From Pseudisothecium myosuroides (taxonomy: Eukaryota > Streptophyta > Bryopsida > Hypnales > Lembophyllaceae): a DNA stretch of 64,000 nucleotides. Positions within the stretch are counted from its first letter, which is position 1. Each line of letters begins with the position of its first letter. The DNA is taken from NCBI GenBank assembly GCA_951799445.1, contig OX637289.1:8957321-9021320 (forward strand). Reading direction: 5' to 3'. Below are positions 50,061 through 62,300 of the stretch, one piece after another. The position numbers and the translations under genes were made by a program. Under the pieces are notes generated by a model. It saw nothing but the letters and a program-made list of their open reading frames with translations. It did not search any database and was not told where the DNA came from.

Positions 50061-50382
50061 ACATAGGTACTATAAATATTACAAGTATTGTGAATACTAA
50101 ATATTGCAGGGGCATGGAACAAAAAATGTGTATTGTTGATCTTTTTTTGGATCTCGAGGGCCGTTGACACGTATACATCGAACATGGATGTCATCCAACT
50201 AGCTACACTTAAAGATCTAAAGTCCAATGCACTTCGGAGAATATCATCCAAAGTAGGCCCCACTAATACTATTCAATATTGCGGAGAACCCTACAATACT
50301 ATCTTCTAGCAAAGATTGGAATTTCCGTTGAACCCGCTTAAAAAATTGTGAAAAAAAATGGTCATTGTAGAGAACTTGATGG

Positions 50383-51055
50383 GGGTCATTGCAAGAAAGA
50401 CCAATACTGAAACATTGTCACAAAGCAAGTGCGGAAGCTTCCTTTTGCTATAACTGTTGTAGCATGACTCACATGAATTTGAAATTTTTATTTGAGATGC
50501 CTCTCTTGAGTTTAATCATATCTCATATTTTTCAGAAATTTTCAAAAATCATTTTATATTTAAAAATCATTTAAACTAATATGTCACGTTTTGAGTTTTA
50601 AGGGTTTTTAGTACTATGGAGTCTCCAAATTTAATGATTTGGAGCTGAAATTTCTATGGTCTATTCCCATAGTAGGAAGTCATGTTCCTACCAAGGGGCA
50701 TTAAAAAATATTATATTTTATGTCCTCTACGTCCATGCAAAGAATACTCCCTTACGCTCGCAATTCTGAATGTTGAAGATGGTTTCAAGATAATTTTTTT
50801 GGTGAAATATCTTCAACATAAAGTCTTTCCAAATAGAAAATTTTTAGTTTCTTTGAAATTTTTTTTTCCTATTTTGTACAAATTAAAATGTCAAACTATA
50901 TATTTTCTTCAAAATTTTAGCTCACACTTTTCTGTGAATAACTTTTTACCTAGATTTTTTTTAGGTCTGGAATTTTGGTGATATGCTATTTCTAATGTTA
51001 TACTAATTATAATTATTTTATTTTATTTAAAAAAATCCATATGCAAAAAGCTCAT
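50383..51055 (+). mobile_element. GGGT(G/C)ATTGC-family MITE, 3'-truncated copy
   Basis: It starts GGGTCATTGCAAGAAAGACC like the copies at 54195 and 57271 and follows them through the interior, including the phrase near 50700-50760. The right terminus is not recognisable; the match fades near 51055. Confidence 0.7.
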
Positions 51056-51379
51056 AGTACTGGGAGTACTAGCCGAAAACAACCAAAGTGGAACAAAAAC
51101 AACCAATCATTCATGCAATCAACCATGGAGAGAAGTAAGCCTAAAGAAAACACATAAGTATTAATTTCTATGTTCCAAAATTGCATGCTTACTGAAGCAC
51201 ATTTTAGGACAAAATAGAAGACACTTGAAGCAAGGTTTGCAAAATCCCTCTCAGCAAAAGGTATACGTTGCTTATAGAAAGAGGCTCACCAAAACTCAGC
51301 TCAGAATTTGCTACACGGGGTACTCAATTGTACTGAAAACTTCAAAACCTCAAACAATGAAAGTGTAATAATAAAAAAA

Positions 51380-51561
51380 TTCACTTAGACTTACTAAAGT
51401 AATTTTTAAAAATTTGAAATATTCAAGCACAACGATAATTCCGTATAGAACCTTTTTGTAAATTTTGTGTTCATTTGATCATTTTTGAAATAATTATGCC
51501 ACAAAATCACTTTTACTTACAATATGTGACAGAAAATAGTACAAGCATTTCCTACAATCAC
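51380..51561 (-). mobile_element. GGGT(G/C)ATTGC-family fragment, inverted
   Basis: The sequence ending tacaatcaccc at 51561 is, on the minus strand, GGGTGATTGTAGGAAATGCT followed by tgtactatttt and then the family-like interior. It is a left terminus in the opposite orientation. Its other end was not found. Confidence 0.55.
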
Positions 51562-54190
51562 CCAAGATGGCTTTTGTAAAAACTATATTAAATTAAAAAG
51601 ACCAAAAAGTTAGGTGAAGATCAAATTTAAAAAAATTAAATATAAAAATTGATGGGTTGCATACATATTAGCAAAAAACTCACAATATAAATGAAGATTT
51701 GAAATCCCTTTGTATAGTTTTTAAAATTCTATACAAGAAATTCCTTCCAATTAAAATTAAATGTTTATTAAAAAAATCCAAAATTTGGGTAGCTTGTCCC
51801 ATAATAAATGTATTAAAAATTCATATAATTATATTTTTAATGCTATTATTGTCCTCAAAAAATATCCATTTCATGTATATAATTACATTTTTGGATTCCT
51901 TGTTAAAAGGGCCACAAGAATTTTCAACATTAGAATAAATTAGATCCCTTGAGATTGGACTAAAATGCATTATAAGTGATTATAATTAGGGCCATATAAT
52001 ATAGGAATTGCGTATTTGGGACAAAAGACTGCAACTTCAAGAGCTTTGTTGCAATGTGAGAAGTTGCATAATTCTTGATATGATAGAAAGCTCTATGCTT
52101 AAAGGAGTGCAAGGGCTTTGTTTCGTGGTGTTTGGAGTTTAGACATGCAATGTAAAAGTTATGTTTTTTTCAAAATAAAAGATAATTTTATTCAATTTTC
52201 TAATTCATAAATTTTTTGAAATTCAACAACTTTCACACTATAAGTTCAAACGCCATGAAACAAAGTCCATACACCTCTAGTTGTACGAAGCTTTCCAGTG
52301 ATACCAAGAACGCAGCCAAAAGACTCACATTTTCTTAGATCTCAACGTATCAAATAAGACAAACAAAACCAACAAACAACCTAATATAAAATATAAACTA
52401 ATGTACCGTATGCCGTTGCCACAGTCAAAATAAAAATAATAGTAATTTTTTAATTGAATTATGAATGCTATAAATTTTTATTCTTGAAAAATATTTTAAC
52501 CAACTATGTTTACATTTTATAGAGATTCGAACCTATTTTTTGAACAAGATTGATACTTATTCTCTTGATAAAAATATTCATCTCTCGTAAAAAGTTATAG
52601 CTTTGAGTAAATAGTTAGTATAGGTAACACTAAAAATAATTTTTATTGTAGTCTAAGTGTACTTAATGGAGTTAGTTCTTGATGAGCACTCATTGTTTTT
52701 ATTTTATTTATTTTGGACAATGTAGATTGTTGAAAATGGTTGTGCCGATGTACCTCATCTATGACCAACGACCTCAAATTGTGGTCTTAGTAAGACTAGC
52801 CCCTGCAATATGAAGAAACTATTACAAGCAAAGTGAGTTTCAACCGGCACTAAGAGTTTCACTTCTTTGGGTTGAGATAACAAAAAGTAGACATTGTCAC
52901 ATAATGGCCCCTAATATACTAGCACATGCATCCTTTTTGGCTTCAAAATTAAGTTGTCAAAAACAAGCACCTTGGCCCAATTTTCCAAGAAGAGATCTAG
53001 AATGTGCACGCCACGCAACCCTACTTGAAGATGTGTGGGTACGTGAGAACATTATCATCCATTGCTCCAAGTAAGGTAAAACAGACCATTATGGTCAGAA
53101 TTGCTAGTTTGCCCTCATGCCATGACTGAGTTTTTTTAATTTTTTCTCCACATACAGACAAGGGTGAGAAATAAAAAGAGCAATTGAAATTATATTTTTT
53201 CAACAAAGTATGAATTAGCTATAATTTTTTGAACTATTCAGTCCAAAAGAGTCTATAGACTACTTCAAAACCAATATGCAACTATATCCATAATGCTCAC
53301 CTTACTCTTCTAAAGCACTCAAAATATTTTCTAAAGTGAAAGGCCTTAAAAAGTCACTTCCTACAGTGATTTACACTAAAATACTTGGGTGTTCCTAATG
53401 AGGTTACTAATTAATCCATTAGTGTCATGTAAGGCATTGATTGTGGTCCAAAATCTCATGAACTGAGAATAATTATCATGAGGTCATTCTTTAATTAAGT
53501 GTTTGTCATGGGTCATTTGACCATGATGGGCTATTTTACCTTATATTTGTTGCATTATCCGTAGTCCGTATAAACGTGAAAGACATTTTTTGGACCTACA
53601 TTCTCAATGAATGCTTTTAGCTATGCTAATATATAGTTCATGGTTTTTAATTTTCCAAAAGTGTCAATGGAGCCAATAAATACATCACCATTGGGGCATG
53701 ACATCATCACATTTGTAAGAGGCCGTTGATTGACATTGTTCCAACTATTGGTGCAAATTGTCACCCAATAATTCTCCCCTCAAAATGCATTAATACTTTT
53801 ATTTCATTTGCCATTTGCAACTTTTGGGGTTCAATAAATTTAGGACATTTAGGGACAAGATTAGGAATTCTTTAGATAACCAATTCAAAATGTAGAGTTA
53901 TTGAAGTATATGTTGATTGTATTGTACTATTATTATTCTGCTATGCAGTACAATTAAAATCTATAAATACTTTTGGTTATCATAAAGATGAGCCATGAGT
54001 GCATTTGTACTAGTTGTCAATTTGCCATGCATGCTAAATACATTGATCAATTGTAGGACTTTGGTACTAAATGCTTTACATTTGTAAAATGGTATTTGAC
54101 AATGTTGTAGATAACTTATGATCAAAGAAACTGTTGTAATTCCTTAAAAGAAAATAGTTTGAACCTTTAAAATATTATGCCATTTGAACT
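51562..54190. other. AT-rich, gene-free stretch
   Basis: There is no recognisable gene, and only short ORFs. The segment 51580-51980 looks like a reverse-complement relative of 39500-39960 (for example tattattgtcctcaaa against tttgaggacaataat), an old inverted repeat pair within unit 2. Confidence 0.5.
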
Positions 54191-54194
54191 TCTA

Positions 54195-55240
54195 TGGTCA
54201 TTGCAAAAAAGACCGGCCTTATTTCTCATCACAGTGAGAGTGACTCTCTTGTTGTCCACTATTGCTTTTGAAGCACAAGTCCAATGAACATGTTTAATCT
54301 TTAAATTGATGTTAATCAAATTCTTTATTTTTAGAAATTAAAAAAAATAATTATATTTGAAAATCATTTTGTTAATCTGTCACAAAATTACTCAAATTAG
54401 GTTTAGGATATTTTACTACGTTTGGAGTCCCAAAATTTAATGATCTAGTGCTAAAATTTTCATAGTCTATTTGCATAATAGGAAAGCATATATCAATGAA
54501 AGGACATTTAAAAATATATTATTTTATGTCCTCCACATGAGTGCAAATTCCACTGCCATTGCACGGAATTTTTTAACATTCAAGATGATTCTAAGATCAT
54601 TCTCTTGGTTAAATCTAATCACCATTGACTCTTTTCAAATGGCCAATTTTTAGTTTTTTAAAAAAAAAATCCTATTTTTTACAAATTAAAATGTGAAACT
54701 ATAGTGAGAGTACCTATTTTTATGAGATTTTGCACTTTTCTAGTTCTCCGACTTAGAGAATTTTATATGTTTTTCCTTCCTAGGGCACTATAACAAAACA
54801 TGATTAAAAAAAACCGCACTCAAAATCGAGTGCATTTCTTTTTGCCATGTTTTTGTGCAAACCCACTACGCAAGCAATCAGCTTCTTTTGCGATTTCCCA
54901 CTGCAATTTTTGGAATTGGGGGGCGCATAATGTACCATTGGAAAGGTCTTGAAAATACCTTTTCAACATTTTATCACATGCTTTCAAATTCTAAAAATTT
55001 CAGTGAGAAATTGCAAAAGAAGTTGACTGCCCACTACATGCGCCTGCACAAAAACGTGGCAGAAAGAACCGCACTTCATTTTGATTGCGTTTTTTTTTAC
55101 CATGTTTTATTATAGTGGTGTTTACATTAAACATTTTTTCACATTTAAAAAAATTGTTTTTCTAATTATAAAGTACTCCCCCCTCAATGAATACTATACA
55201 AAACACTACAAAAATCGCATGGTCTTTCTTGCAATGACCC
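54195..55240 (+). mobile_element. GGGT(G/C)ATTGC-family MITE, copy 2, with a nested element
   Basis: It starts TGGTCATTGCAAAAAAGACC and ends TTTCTTGCAATGACCC. A perfect 4-base duplication, tcta, flanks it (54191-54194 and 55241-55244). A 332-base inverted-repeat element (54786-55117) sits inside. Without it the copy is about 714 bases, matching the other family members. Confidence 0.88.
54786..55117. mobile_element. Small CACTA-terminus element with about 78-base inverted repeats
   Basis: The left end CACTATAACAAAACATGATT and the right end, read on the minus strand, CACTATAATAAAACATGGTA, pair imperfectly over nearly 80 bases. The ends are of CACTA type. Related MITE copies run straight through this point but have about 17 bases here that are missing beside the insert, so the insertion was accompanied by a deletion and no target duplication is visible. 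Confidence 0.75.
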
Positions 55241-55289
55241 TCTAAACCACGTGGTCACAAAATCAACGCCTTTGTTAGTAACTTGGTAT

Positions 55290-55865
55290 ACATTACCATC
55301 CAACTGCATTTGCACCCAGACAATTTACATTACTAGTTGTCTACGTTCGTGCCTAGACTAGCGATGTTGCTGCCTATACCATACATCCACGTTCAAATAA
55401 TCTAAGTTGCCATCTGTTTACTTCCATGCCCAGACAACAATATTGCCACGTGCACCCATACATCCGCGTCCAAACAACCTACGTTGCCATCCGTCTGCTT
55501 CCATGCCTAGACAACAATATTGCCACCCGCACCCATACCTCTGTGTCCAAACAACCTATGCTACCATCCATCTGCTTCCATACCCATACAACAATATTGA
55601 CACCCATACCCATACAACAATATTGACACCAACACCCATACATTTGCATCTATATGACCTACGTCGTCACTTGTCTACGTTCACGCCTAGCTAGACAAGG
55701 ACATTGTTGCCTACATCCATACATTTGTGCCCAGACAACTTGTACGTTGCCACCCACACCCATATGTCTGCACCTCGATAAACTACATCGTCGATTGTCT
55801 GCATCTGCACCTAAACAATGGCATTGTTGCCCATATAACCACATGCATATGCCCGTGCCCTAATT
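55290..55865. repeat. 78-base minisatellite
   Basis: About seven diverged tandem units, each containing phrases like ccatccgtctgcttccatgc and caacaatattgcca, with a period of 78 bases. The period is divisible by three, so ORFs of 66-95 codons with a 26-residue repeat appear in several frames; these are translations of the repeat. Confidence 0.8.
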
Positions 55866-56503
55866 CCAGCATGGAGAACCACATCTACAGACCCCCATGC
55901 CATGTCACTCAATAAAAGTAAATCACATTAATTCTTTTATTTTGCAAAATCTCAAGCGATCCGAAATTCCAGATTGTCTATCAATCCCTTTTTATTTGTC
56001 CACCTATTTGGAACAACTAGTATCCTTGACCTATATAATGCCCTAATGTGACAACCTTGCTTCAAAATCTATTCCATAAAAATGTTAAAGAACTAATGCA
56101 TGAATCTTCAAAAAAATTGATGAATGCAAAAACACATTGTTGATTTTTTGTGTACTTAAGATGTGTTTGCATTCATTTGTTGTTTAAAATTTGAACGTCT
56201 GGTCTTCAAGGAATTAGAAAAGAAATTTATAATGTCATTATAGTGAATTCTACTCATCTTTTGAGTTTTGAAAAAATGATATCTAGGTCATTATCTTTTG
56301 AATTCAAATTACCATTTGAAGAATGGTTTAAGTACATGTCTATGGACACTAATAGGAAACTACTACCTTCTACTTAAAAAAATCATGCAAATTTTAGATT
56401 AAATTTTTTTAAAGATATTCAAAATTTCCATTCATTTTTTTCCCAAAAGGTTAGTATCTAATCAACACTAAATTGGATGGTTACAGCAAAGCAATAAATT
56501 CAT
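55866..56503. other. AT-rich spacer
   Basis: Nothing recognisable: no gene, no element termini. Confidence 0.5.
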
Positions 56504-56507
56504 TACA

Positions 56508-57235
56508 AGGTGATTGCAAGAAACACTTGTCCTATTTTGCGTCACATTTGCGTCCTTTTTTATTTTTTGATCATAACTTTTGCATTCTCGCTCCAAATGA
56601 TTCAAGATTTGTAGTTAAGGTAATCATGACTATTTTACCCCTTGCCTAATTTTTTTGCTAGTTTCAAAAATGTATTACTATCCAAAAATAGCCCCTAATT
56701 TTATGTCACAAATGCCAATTTGGGAAATTTTAGTACTATTTAGTATCCAAAAAAATGAATTTGGAGTTGAAATTTGGAGGAGATGATCTTCTACTCTTCT
56801 AGTAGACTTGTAGCTACTAGCTAAAGTAATTCAAAAGTACTTAATTTTATGTGGTGTAGAAGTCCACAAAGTGAGCTTCATTCAGTTTGCATTTTGAAAC
56901 ATATAAAATGTATTTTTGGTGGTTCTTTTGGTGAATGACCATTTCCATAGAGTTATTAAAAATGGAATTTTTTAATTTAATTAATTTTCCTATTTTTAAC
57001 TAATTAAAATATCAAAGTATCTATTTTCTTGAGTTTTGGCACTTTTCTATTTCTCCTACTTAAAGAATTTTCTTAGGCTTTTCTTTTGGAGGTTACCTTC
57101 ATTTTAAAGGTGTATACATTAGCCATATTTTAAAAAAAATTTAAAATTATATTCTAATTTTAAAGTACTCCAAAAAAAATCATAAGAACTATTACAAAAT
57201 GCAACAAATAATATAGGTGTTTCTTGCAATCACCC
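56508..57235 (+). mobile_element. GGGT(G/C)ATTGC-family MITE, copy 3
   Basis: It starts AGGTGATTGCAAGAAACACT and ends GGTGTTTCTTGCAATCACCC. A perfect 4-base duplication, taca, flanks it (56504-56507 and 57236-57239). About 728 bases, non-coding. It belongs to the same subfamily as the copy at 29574. Confidence 0.9.
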
Positions 57236-57270
57236 TACATATATATAAACAAAAAAAAATCACTATTCAT

Positions 57271-58006
57271 AGGTCATTGCAAGAAAGACCGGTCCTATTC
57301 ACTAGTCATGGAGCTAGTGACTCTCTTGTCATCCACTATAACTTTTGAAGCAAAAGTCCAATGAATATGAAATTTTTATTGGAGATACATAACTTGATGG
57401 TAATCAAATTCCTTATGTTTTAGAAATTAAAAAAATAATTTTATATTTAAAAATAAGTTTTGTTAATTTGTCACAATGTAAGGTTTAGGGATTTTTACTA
57501 CGTTAGGAGTCTCCAAATTTAATGATCTAGAGATGAAATTTTCATGGTCTATTTGCATAGTAGAAAAGAATATTTCTACCAAAGAAAATCTAAAAATATA
57601 TTATTTTATGTCTTCCTCATGAGTGGAAATAGCACTCTCATTGCGCGCAATTTTTGAACAATGAAGATGGTTCTAAGATCAATATTTTGATGAATCTCAT
57701 CACTATGAACTCTTTCCAAATGGCCCATTTTTTTTTAAATTTCTTTTTCTATTTAAAAAAAATTAAAATGTGAAATTACAGTGCAAGTTTCCATTTTCTT
57801 GAGATTTTGCACTTTTCTAGTTCTCCTACTTAGAGAATTTTTCTATGCTTTTCCTTTCTAGGGTACCTTCTTCTCAAAGGTGTATACATTAAACATATTT
57901 TTTCACAATTAAAAAAATTATTTTCTAATTATAAAGCCCTCCTGGAAAAAAAATGAGTATTGTGGAAAACGCTATGCTTTTTGAACGGCTTTTCTTGCAA
58001 TGACCC
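57271..58006 (+). mobile_element. GGGT(G/C)ATTGC-family MITE, copy 4
   Basis: It starts AGGTCATTGCAAGAAAGACC and ends TTTTCTTGCAATGACCC. A perfect 4-base duplication, tcat, flanks it (57267-57270 and 58007-58010). About 736 bases, non-coding, same subfamily as the copy at 54195. Confidence 0.9.
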
Positions 58007-58149
58007 TCATATATTTGTATAAGTCATGCTACATTCAAGATTTAGAATATCAATCTTACTAAATTGGCAAAATTCAATGATTTTGGTGCTTCTCAAAGTG
58101 CACAACCTAAAAAATAATTGTATTCTAACTTTAGATCTTTTTGCATTGT

Positions 58150-58330
58150 AGAATTGATTGTCACAATTTTTAGCAATAGAAATTGCTTTTATTAGACACA
58201 ATCAATGATATTGGAAATTGTACCTATAGTATATTTGATTGTCATACTTTTTAGCAATAGAAATTGCTCTAATTAAACACAATCAACAATATTGGACCGA
58301 TTATATGATCTATAATATATTTGACTGTAA
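58150..58330. repeat. Tandem duplication of about 85-95 bases
   Basis: Two neighbouring copies share ttgattgtca, agcaatagaaattgct, acacaatcaa, atattgga and tatatttga in the same order. The unit itself begins ttgattgt and has the inverse acaatcaa inside it. Confidence 0.75.
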
Positions 58331-58344
58331 ACAATGCATTTAGA

Positions 58345-58580
58345 TTTATTTTTTGAAGGCAAATGACCTCTTTAAAATCCCACATCAAAACATTTACCAT
58401 GAAAGAGGTTTAGTTTGGGAAGGGGATTCATAATGGCATTAATTTAATAATAATACCTATCGTTCTTAGATCAATTATTTAATGGCTCTTAGAAGAATTT
58501 TTGGTTAGGATTTGAACTAAGATTCTACAACATCACCATCTCCTAGGAGTCCTAGACGGCTAGGCTCCTAGCGGCTATTC
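58345..58580 (-). mobile_element. Possible tRNA-derived SINE
   Basis: On the minus strand a box A-like TAGCCGTCTAGGA (58550-58562 on the plus strand) is followed by a box B-like AGTTCAAATCC (58508-58518) at a spacing usual for Pol III internal promoters. The whole 58503-58580 piece looks like a degraded tRNA head. The region to the left, to about 58345, would be the body. No A-tail or target duplication was identified, so it could also be a decayed tRNA gene or chance. Confidence 0.35.
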
Positions 58581-58599
58581 TATGAAGACATTTTAGGAA

Positions 58600-59034
58600 T
58601 GATTGATTTTATATTACATGTACAAAAGTCTACTAAGTGAGCTTCTAAATGAATTTCAAATAAGGAAAAAAATGTCTTGGTGAATATGGTGAACAAGCAC
58701 CTTTATAAAACTGTTACAAATGGCCTATTTTAATTTCAGTTTTCAATTTTCAATTTTATTTTTTACATATTAATATATTATAATATCAAGGTATCTATTT
58801 ACTTGAGATTTCATATTTTTCTAGTTTTCCAAATTAGAGAATTATTTTGTTCATGATTTTTCTAAGGTATAACTTTGTAAATTTGTAATCAGGATTCAAA
58901 TTTCAAAATGTCTAGATATTAGCCATATTTTTTATTTTTTTGAAAACGGTACATTTCTAATTTTAGAATAATGCATTGAATCATGGATATTAGAACAAAT
59001 ATAACAAAATCAACATATATTTCTTGCAATCACT
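58600..59034 (+). mobile_element. GGGT(G/C)ATTGC-family fragment (3' part)
   Basis: From acatgtacaaaagtctacta onward this follows the interior of the copies at 29574 and 56508 (tagaagtccacaaagtgagc) and ends in tttcttgcaatcac at about 59034, close to the family terminus. The left part is missing. Confidence 0.6.
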
Positions 59035-59079
59035 TGGTGAGGCAATGACATTTATTGATCCCTCTCTTTCAAATGGTAG

Positions 59080-62000
59080 ATGAGAAAACAAAGCATCAAT
59101 ATCATCAAAGTGGCACAAAATTTTGGCATAAAAAATTGTGACATATGTCATATGTGTATATGAAGGTCTAAAAAATAAAACACATATGGATTTATGTTTC
59201 AGCATGACAGCACGCATGTATTGAAAGGTGCCAATTGCCAAGGACCCAAGTTATTGGAAATTTTGAATATCAACAATTTAAGTATTTAACAAAACAATTG
59301 GCGTTGCAAGGGAATGATCCAAGGGAGACCATACACTAGTATAGTAGTAGAAAGGACGTATTTGAACACCAAATAATAGTGTAAGAGTATGATGCCATGT
59401 TGACATCGTGCAAATTGTTGCATTTTTTTAATGGCTTTGTCCTTTGGACACAAACTAATAGACTATGGCATCGATTTTGGTTTTTGAATCCCAAATTCCA
59501 AATCCTATCTACAACTACATTCACATTGCACAACACGGTTAGGTTTTTTTGGAGTGGAAATCGATGTGGGTCTGATTGATCAATAAATTAATATCGTTGT
59601 TTACTAAGGACAGAGCCTCAGTCACCGTTACACCATTCCTGTTCTTATTTCTTTTGGCTCACATGTCATCATTGCAGACACGGTAGAGACTGAACAAGAT
59701 ACAAAGCAACTGCATTTTAAGCAACAGGTCTTCCATCTGTTCCAAAAATATATATAAAGCAACGGCGGGCAAGGACGAACAGCACCCATTGTTGCATTTT
59801 CTTAACTATATTCCAACGAAGCTTCTATTGTTCCCAAGACCACCCCTGGCAGAGATCCTTCTCTGTAGCCAAGGTCAAACTGAACTGTTCAAGAATAATT
59901 TCATGTGCACACTTGAAGACTGACCCATACTATATTCTAAGCATTACACACTAATTTACATAGTCGAGAATATTGATAGTCGGAAATGACAGGCTGTGTG
60001 AGAGGTACGTTCGTTGGGGTAATTTACATAGAGAATATTGATAGTCGGAAATGACAGGCACTGTGAGAGGTACGTCTGCGCATGATTCCAAAACTTAAGA
60101 AAAAAATTTAGAAGTGGGTCAAATGCCTCCAATTCCGTTACGTGCGGTAATCATCTTATATCCGAGTTGCTTCTTGGCCTGCTAGCTAGTGCATTAATTC
60201 TTCCTTTCCCAAAAGCAATCACAGATCTAGCTAGACTGTCTTCTTCTGAGAAATCTTCAGATGTATGCCAGCTTGGTCGTAAAGATCAAAGCAGTCCTTG
60301 CATGCACGCAGTTGCAGAGCTAGCCCTGCACATGATTCTGTTATTAAAGTGCTTCAATCTGCCTTTACTTATTCCTCCAGGTCTAGCTTAGCTTAATTGG
60401 CCGGAGAACAGGCAGACAGGCTCTGAAAACTGAAACAGTTTTACTGTCACCGTACGCGCGGAAGACAGTACGTACTCACTCCTCTCAGATGTCTCCTCGT
60501 CTTTGTGGATAGTTCAAGGGCCGGCCGAGTGGTGTCTCTGGTGTGGTGATCATGCACTTTGAGAGGGATGAGGAACCTTAATTATATATTGAAGAGACAA
60601 TCGCTAGCTGGCTGCTAAGGTTTGTACTACCGGTAGACAAGAGGTGACGCCTTCCGATCGTGGTACAGGAGAACATGCGCTGAAATAGTGTCTTGCTGTC
60701 TACCGCAACAGCGACAGATGTGCAGCCAAAACTGCGTTATTCCTGGTCTTCTGTCGATTAATGTGCATGACTACTCGTTGCATATTCAACGTATACTTTG
60801 TATGAATGAAATCAAATGCATTCAGAAAGCCTTGGCAGCAAGCTAGCCTTGTCTCTCGCGTATGCATCAAGCAATCAATATTGGAATGGCACGTGGACTA
60901 GCTGGGTCTTTAATCATACACACGCAGTCACGCATGTATTAAGAGAGAAAGAACTTTAGTCTTTTCAAGGGCTTGTGTGAATTAAGAGTATGCTTAGTGA
61001 TCAAGATCTCACACCAAAATGCAGAGCATAGTAGGAGTGAGTACCGATTCCTCCTCTCTGATGAGACTCTGTACTACACTAACATAAGTGGGATCAAGAA
61101 CTACCAAACCTTTAGGAAATATCCTCTACTCCTTTTTCTAGTTCTAAAACCTATCAGTGAGCCGATAATATACAGATCATTCAGCTATTATAATTGAATG
61201 AGTGTGGACAATCATGGATATGAATGGACAAGCTCCATTGATGATTCCCAAAGCGCAGAATTCTGACACCGCTTGAATCAGTACTTTGTAAAACAATTCT
61301 CACCTATTCAATGTTGCAAGTTACTAATGCAGGTCAATTCTAACACTGCACAATATCGAAGGCTAGGGTGCAATGACTGTTAAAGTGACGCAATGGTTGT
61401 ACAATACAACCACCCTTCACACATAACGTTCCAAACCGAGCGAATTTAAGGGTTTGGATGATGCATATATGTATCACCAGGGCCTAAAAGTGGACTCCAA
61501 TGGGGAATATATCTGAATGCATTCCTTGCGAGTCTCACACTTCCCTACGAACCTCCCCATTTGCTACCTTTCAAACTGCCTGGTGATCGATCTCACAAGA
61601 CCGGTGGGAGCATGAGACATACTCACACAAGCTGCTGTTTTCAGGAAGGAACTCGGATTTTTAACAAGCCTCTGCATAAATATGCAAAGCTAGCATACAT
61701 AATATTTCAGATCCAAGGTAAGCCTTTGGACTTGCACAGGAAACAGACGATCGAGACGAAACATATGAGGTGAAATGAGAGGACGACGACTGGTGGACAG
61801 GCAGGATTCAGCTGGCGAATTAGTGTCGGTGAAAAGAAGTCTGAAGTAACGGTGTAACTGTGAACAATGTGAAGATCAGCAAGCCGAGAAGCATAACAAA
61901 CGAAATTAACGAATAAGCCATACTAATTATCGATTGAACTTAATTCCGGCTATAAGTGGTCACAGGGAGAATATCTCTGGTTCCGAACCTGGCTTGCCAT

Positions 62001-62300
62001 TCCTGATTTACAGTGCTATCAACATGGAAAATTTGTGCCACAAATTTCCCTGAGTGTCTGCTTCTTCTAATTCCCCCCATTCCTAGTGCACAATCATCTG
62101 GGATATATACCTCGATCTGATATTCCCGTAAGCGAAAAATTAATCTAAGGATTATCTCCCTTTAAGTTTCGGGTTACTGTGTGCATGTAAAGTACGGCGA
62201 AATATGATAACCGCACGTGGGATACACTTTGGGGGTACCAGTGTGGCCAGAATTCTCTTCTTATGACCAAAAGTGGTTCCTGCCTAAAGGAAACGGAGGC
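59080..62300. other. Gene-free stretch specific to unit 2
   Basis: No recognisable gene. From about 59600 the base composition is more balanced than in the transposon-rich DNA to the left, so it may be low-copy sequence. It has no counterpart in unit 1, where it could have been deleted. ORFs are below 85 codons with no known domain. Confidence 0.5.
59952..60080. repeat. 68-base tandem duplication
   Basis: Taatttacatag...gagaatattgatagtcggaa and atgacaggc..tgtgagaggtacgt occur twice, with only a few differences between copies. Confidence 0.88.
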
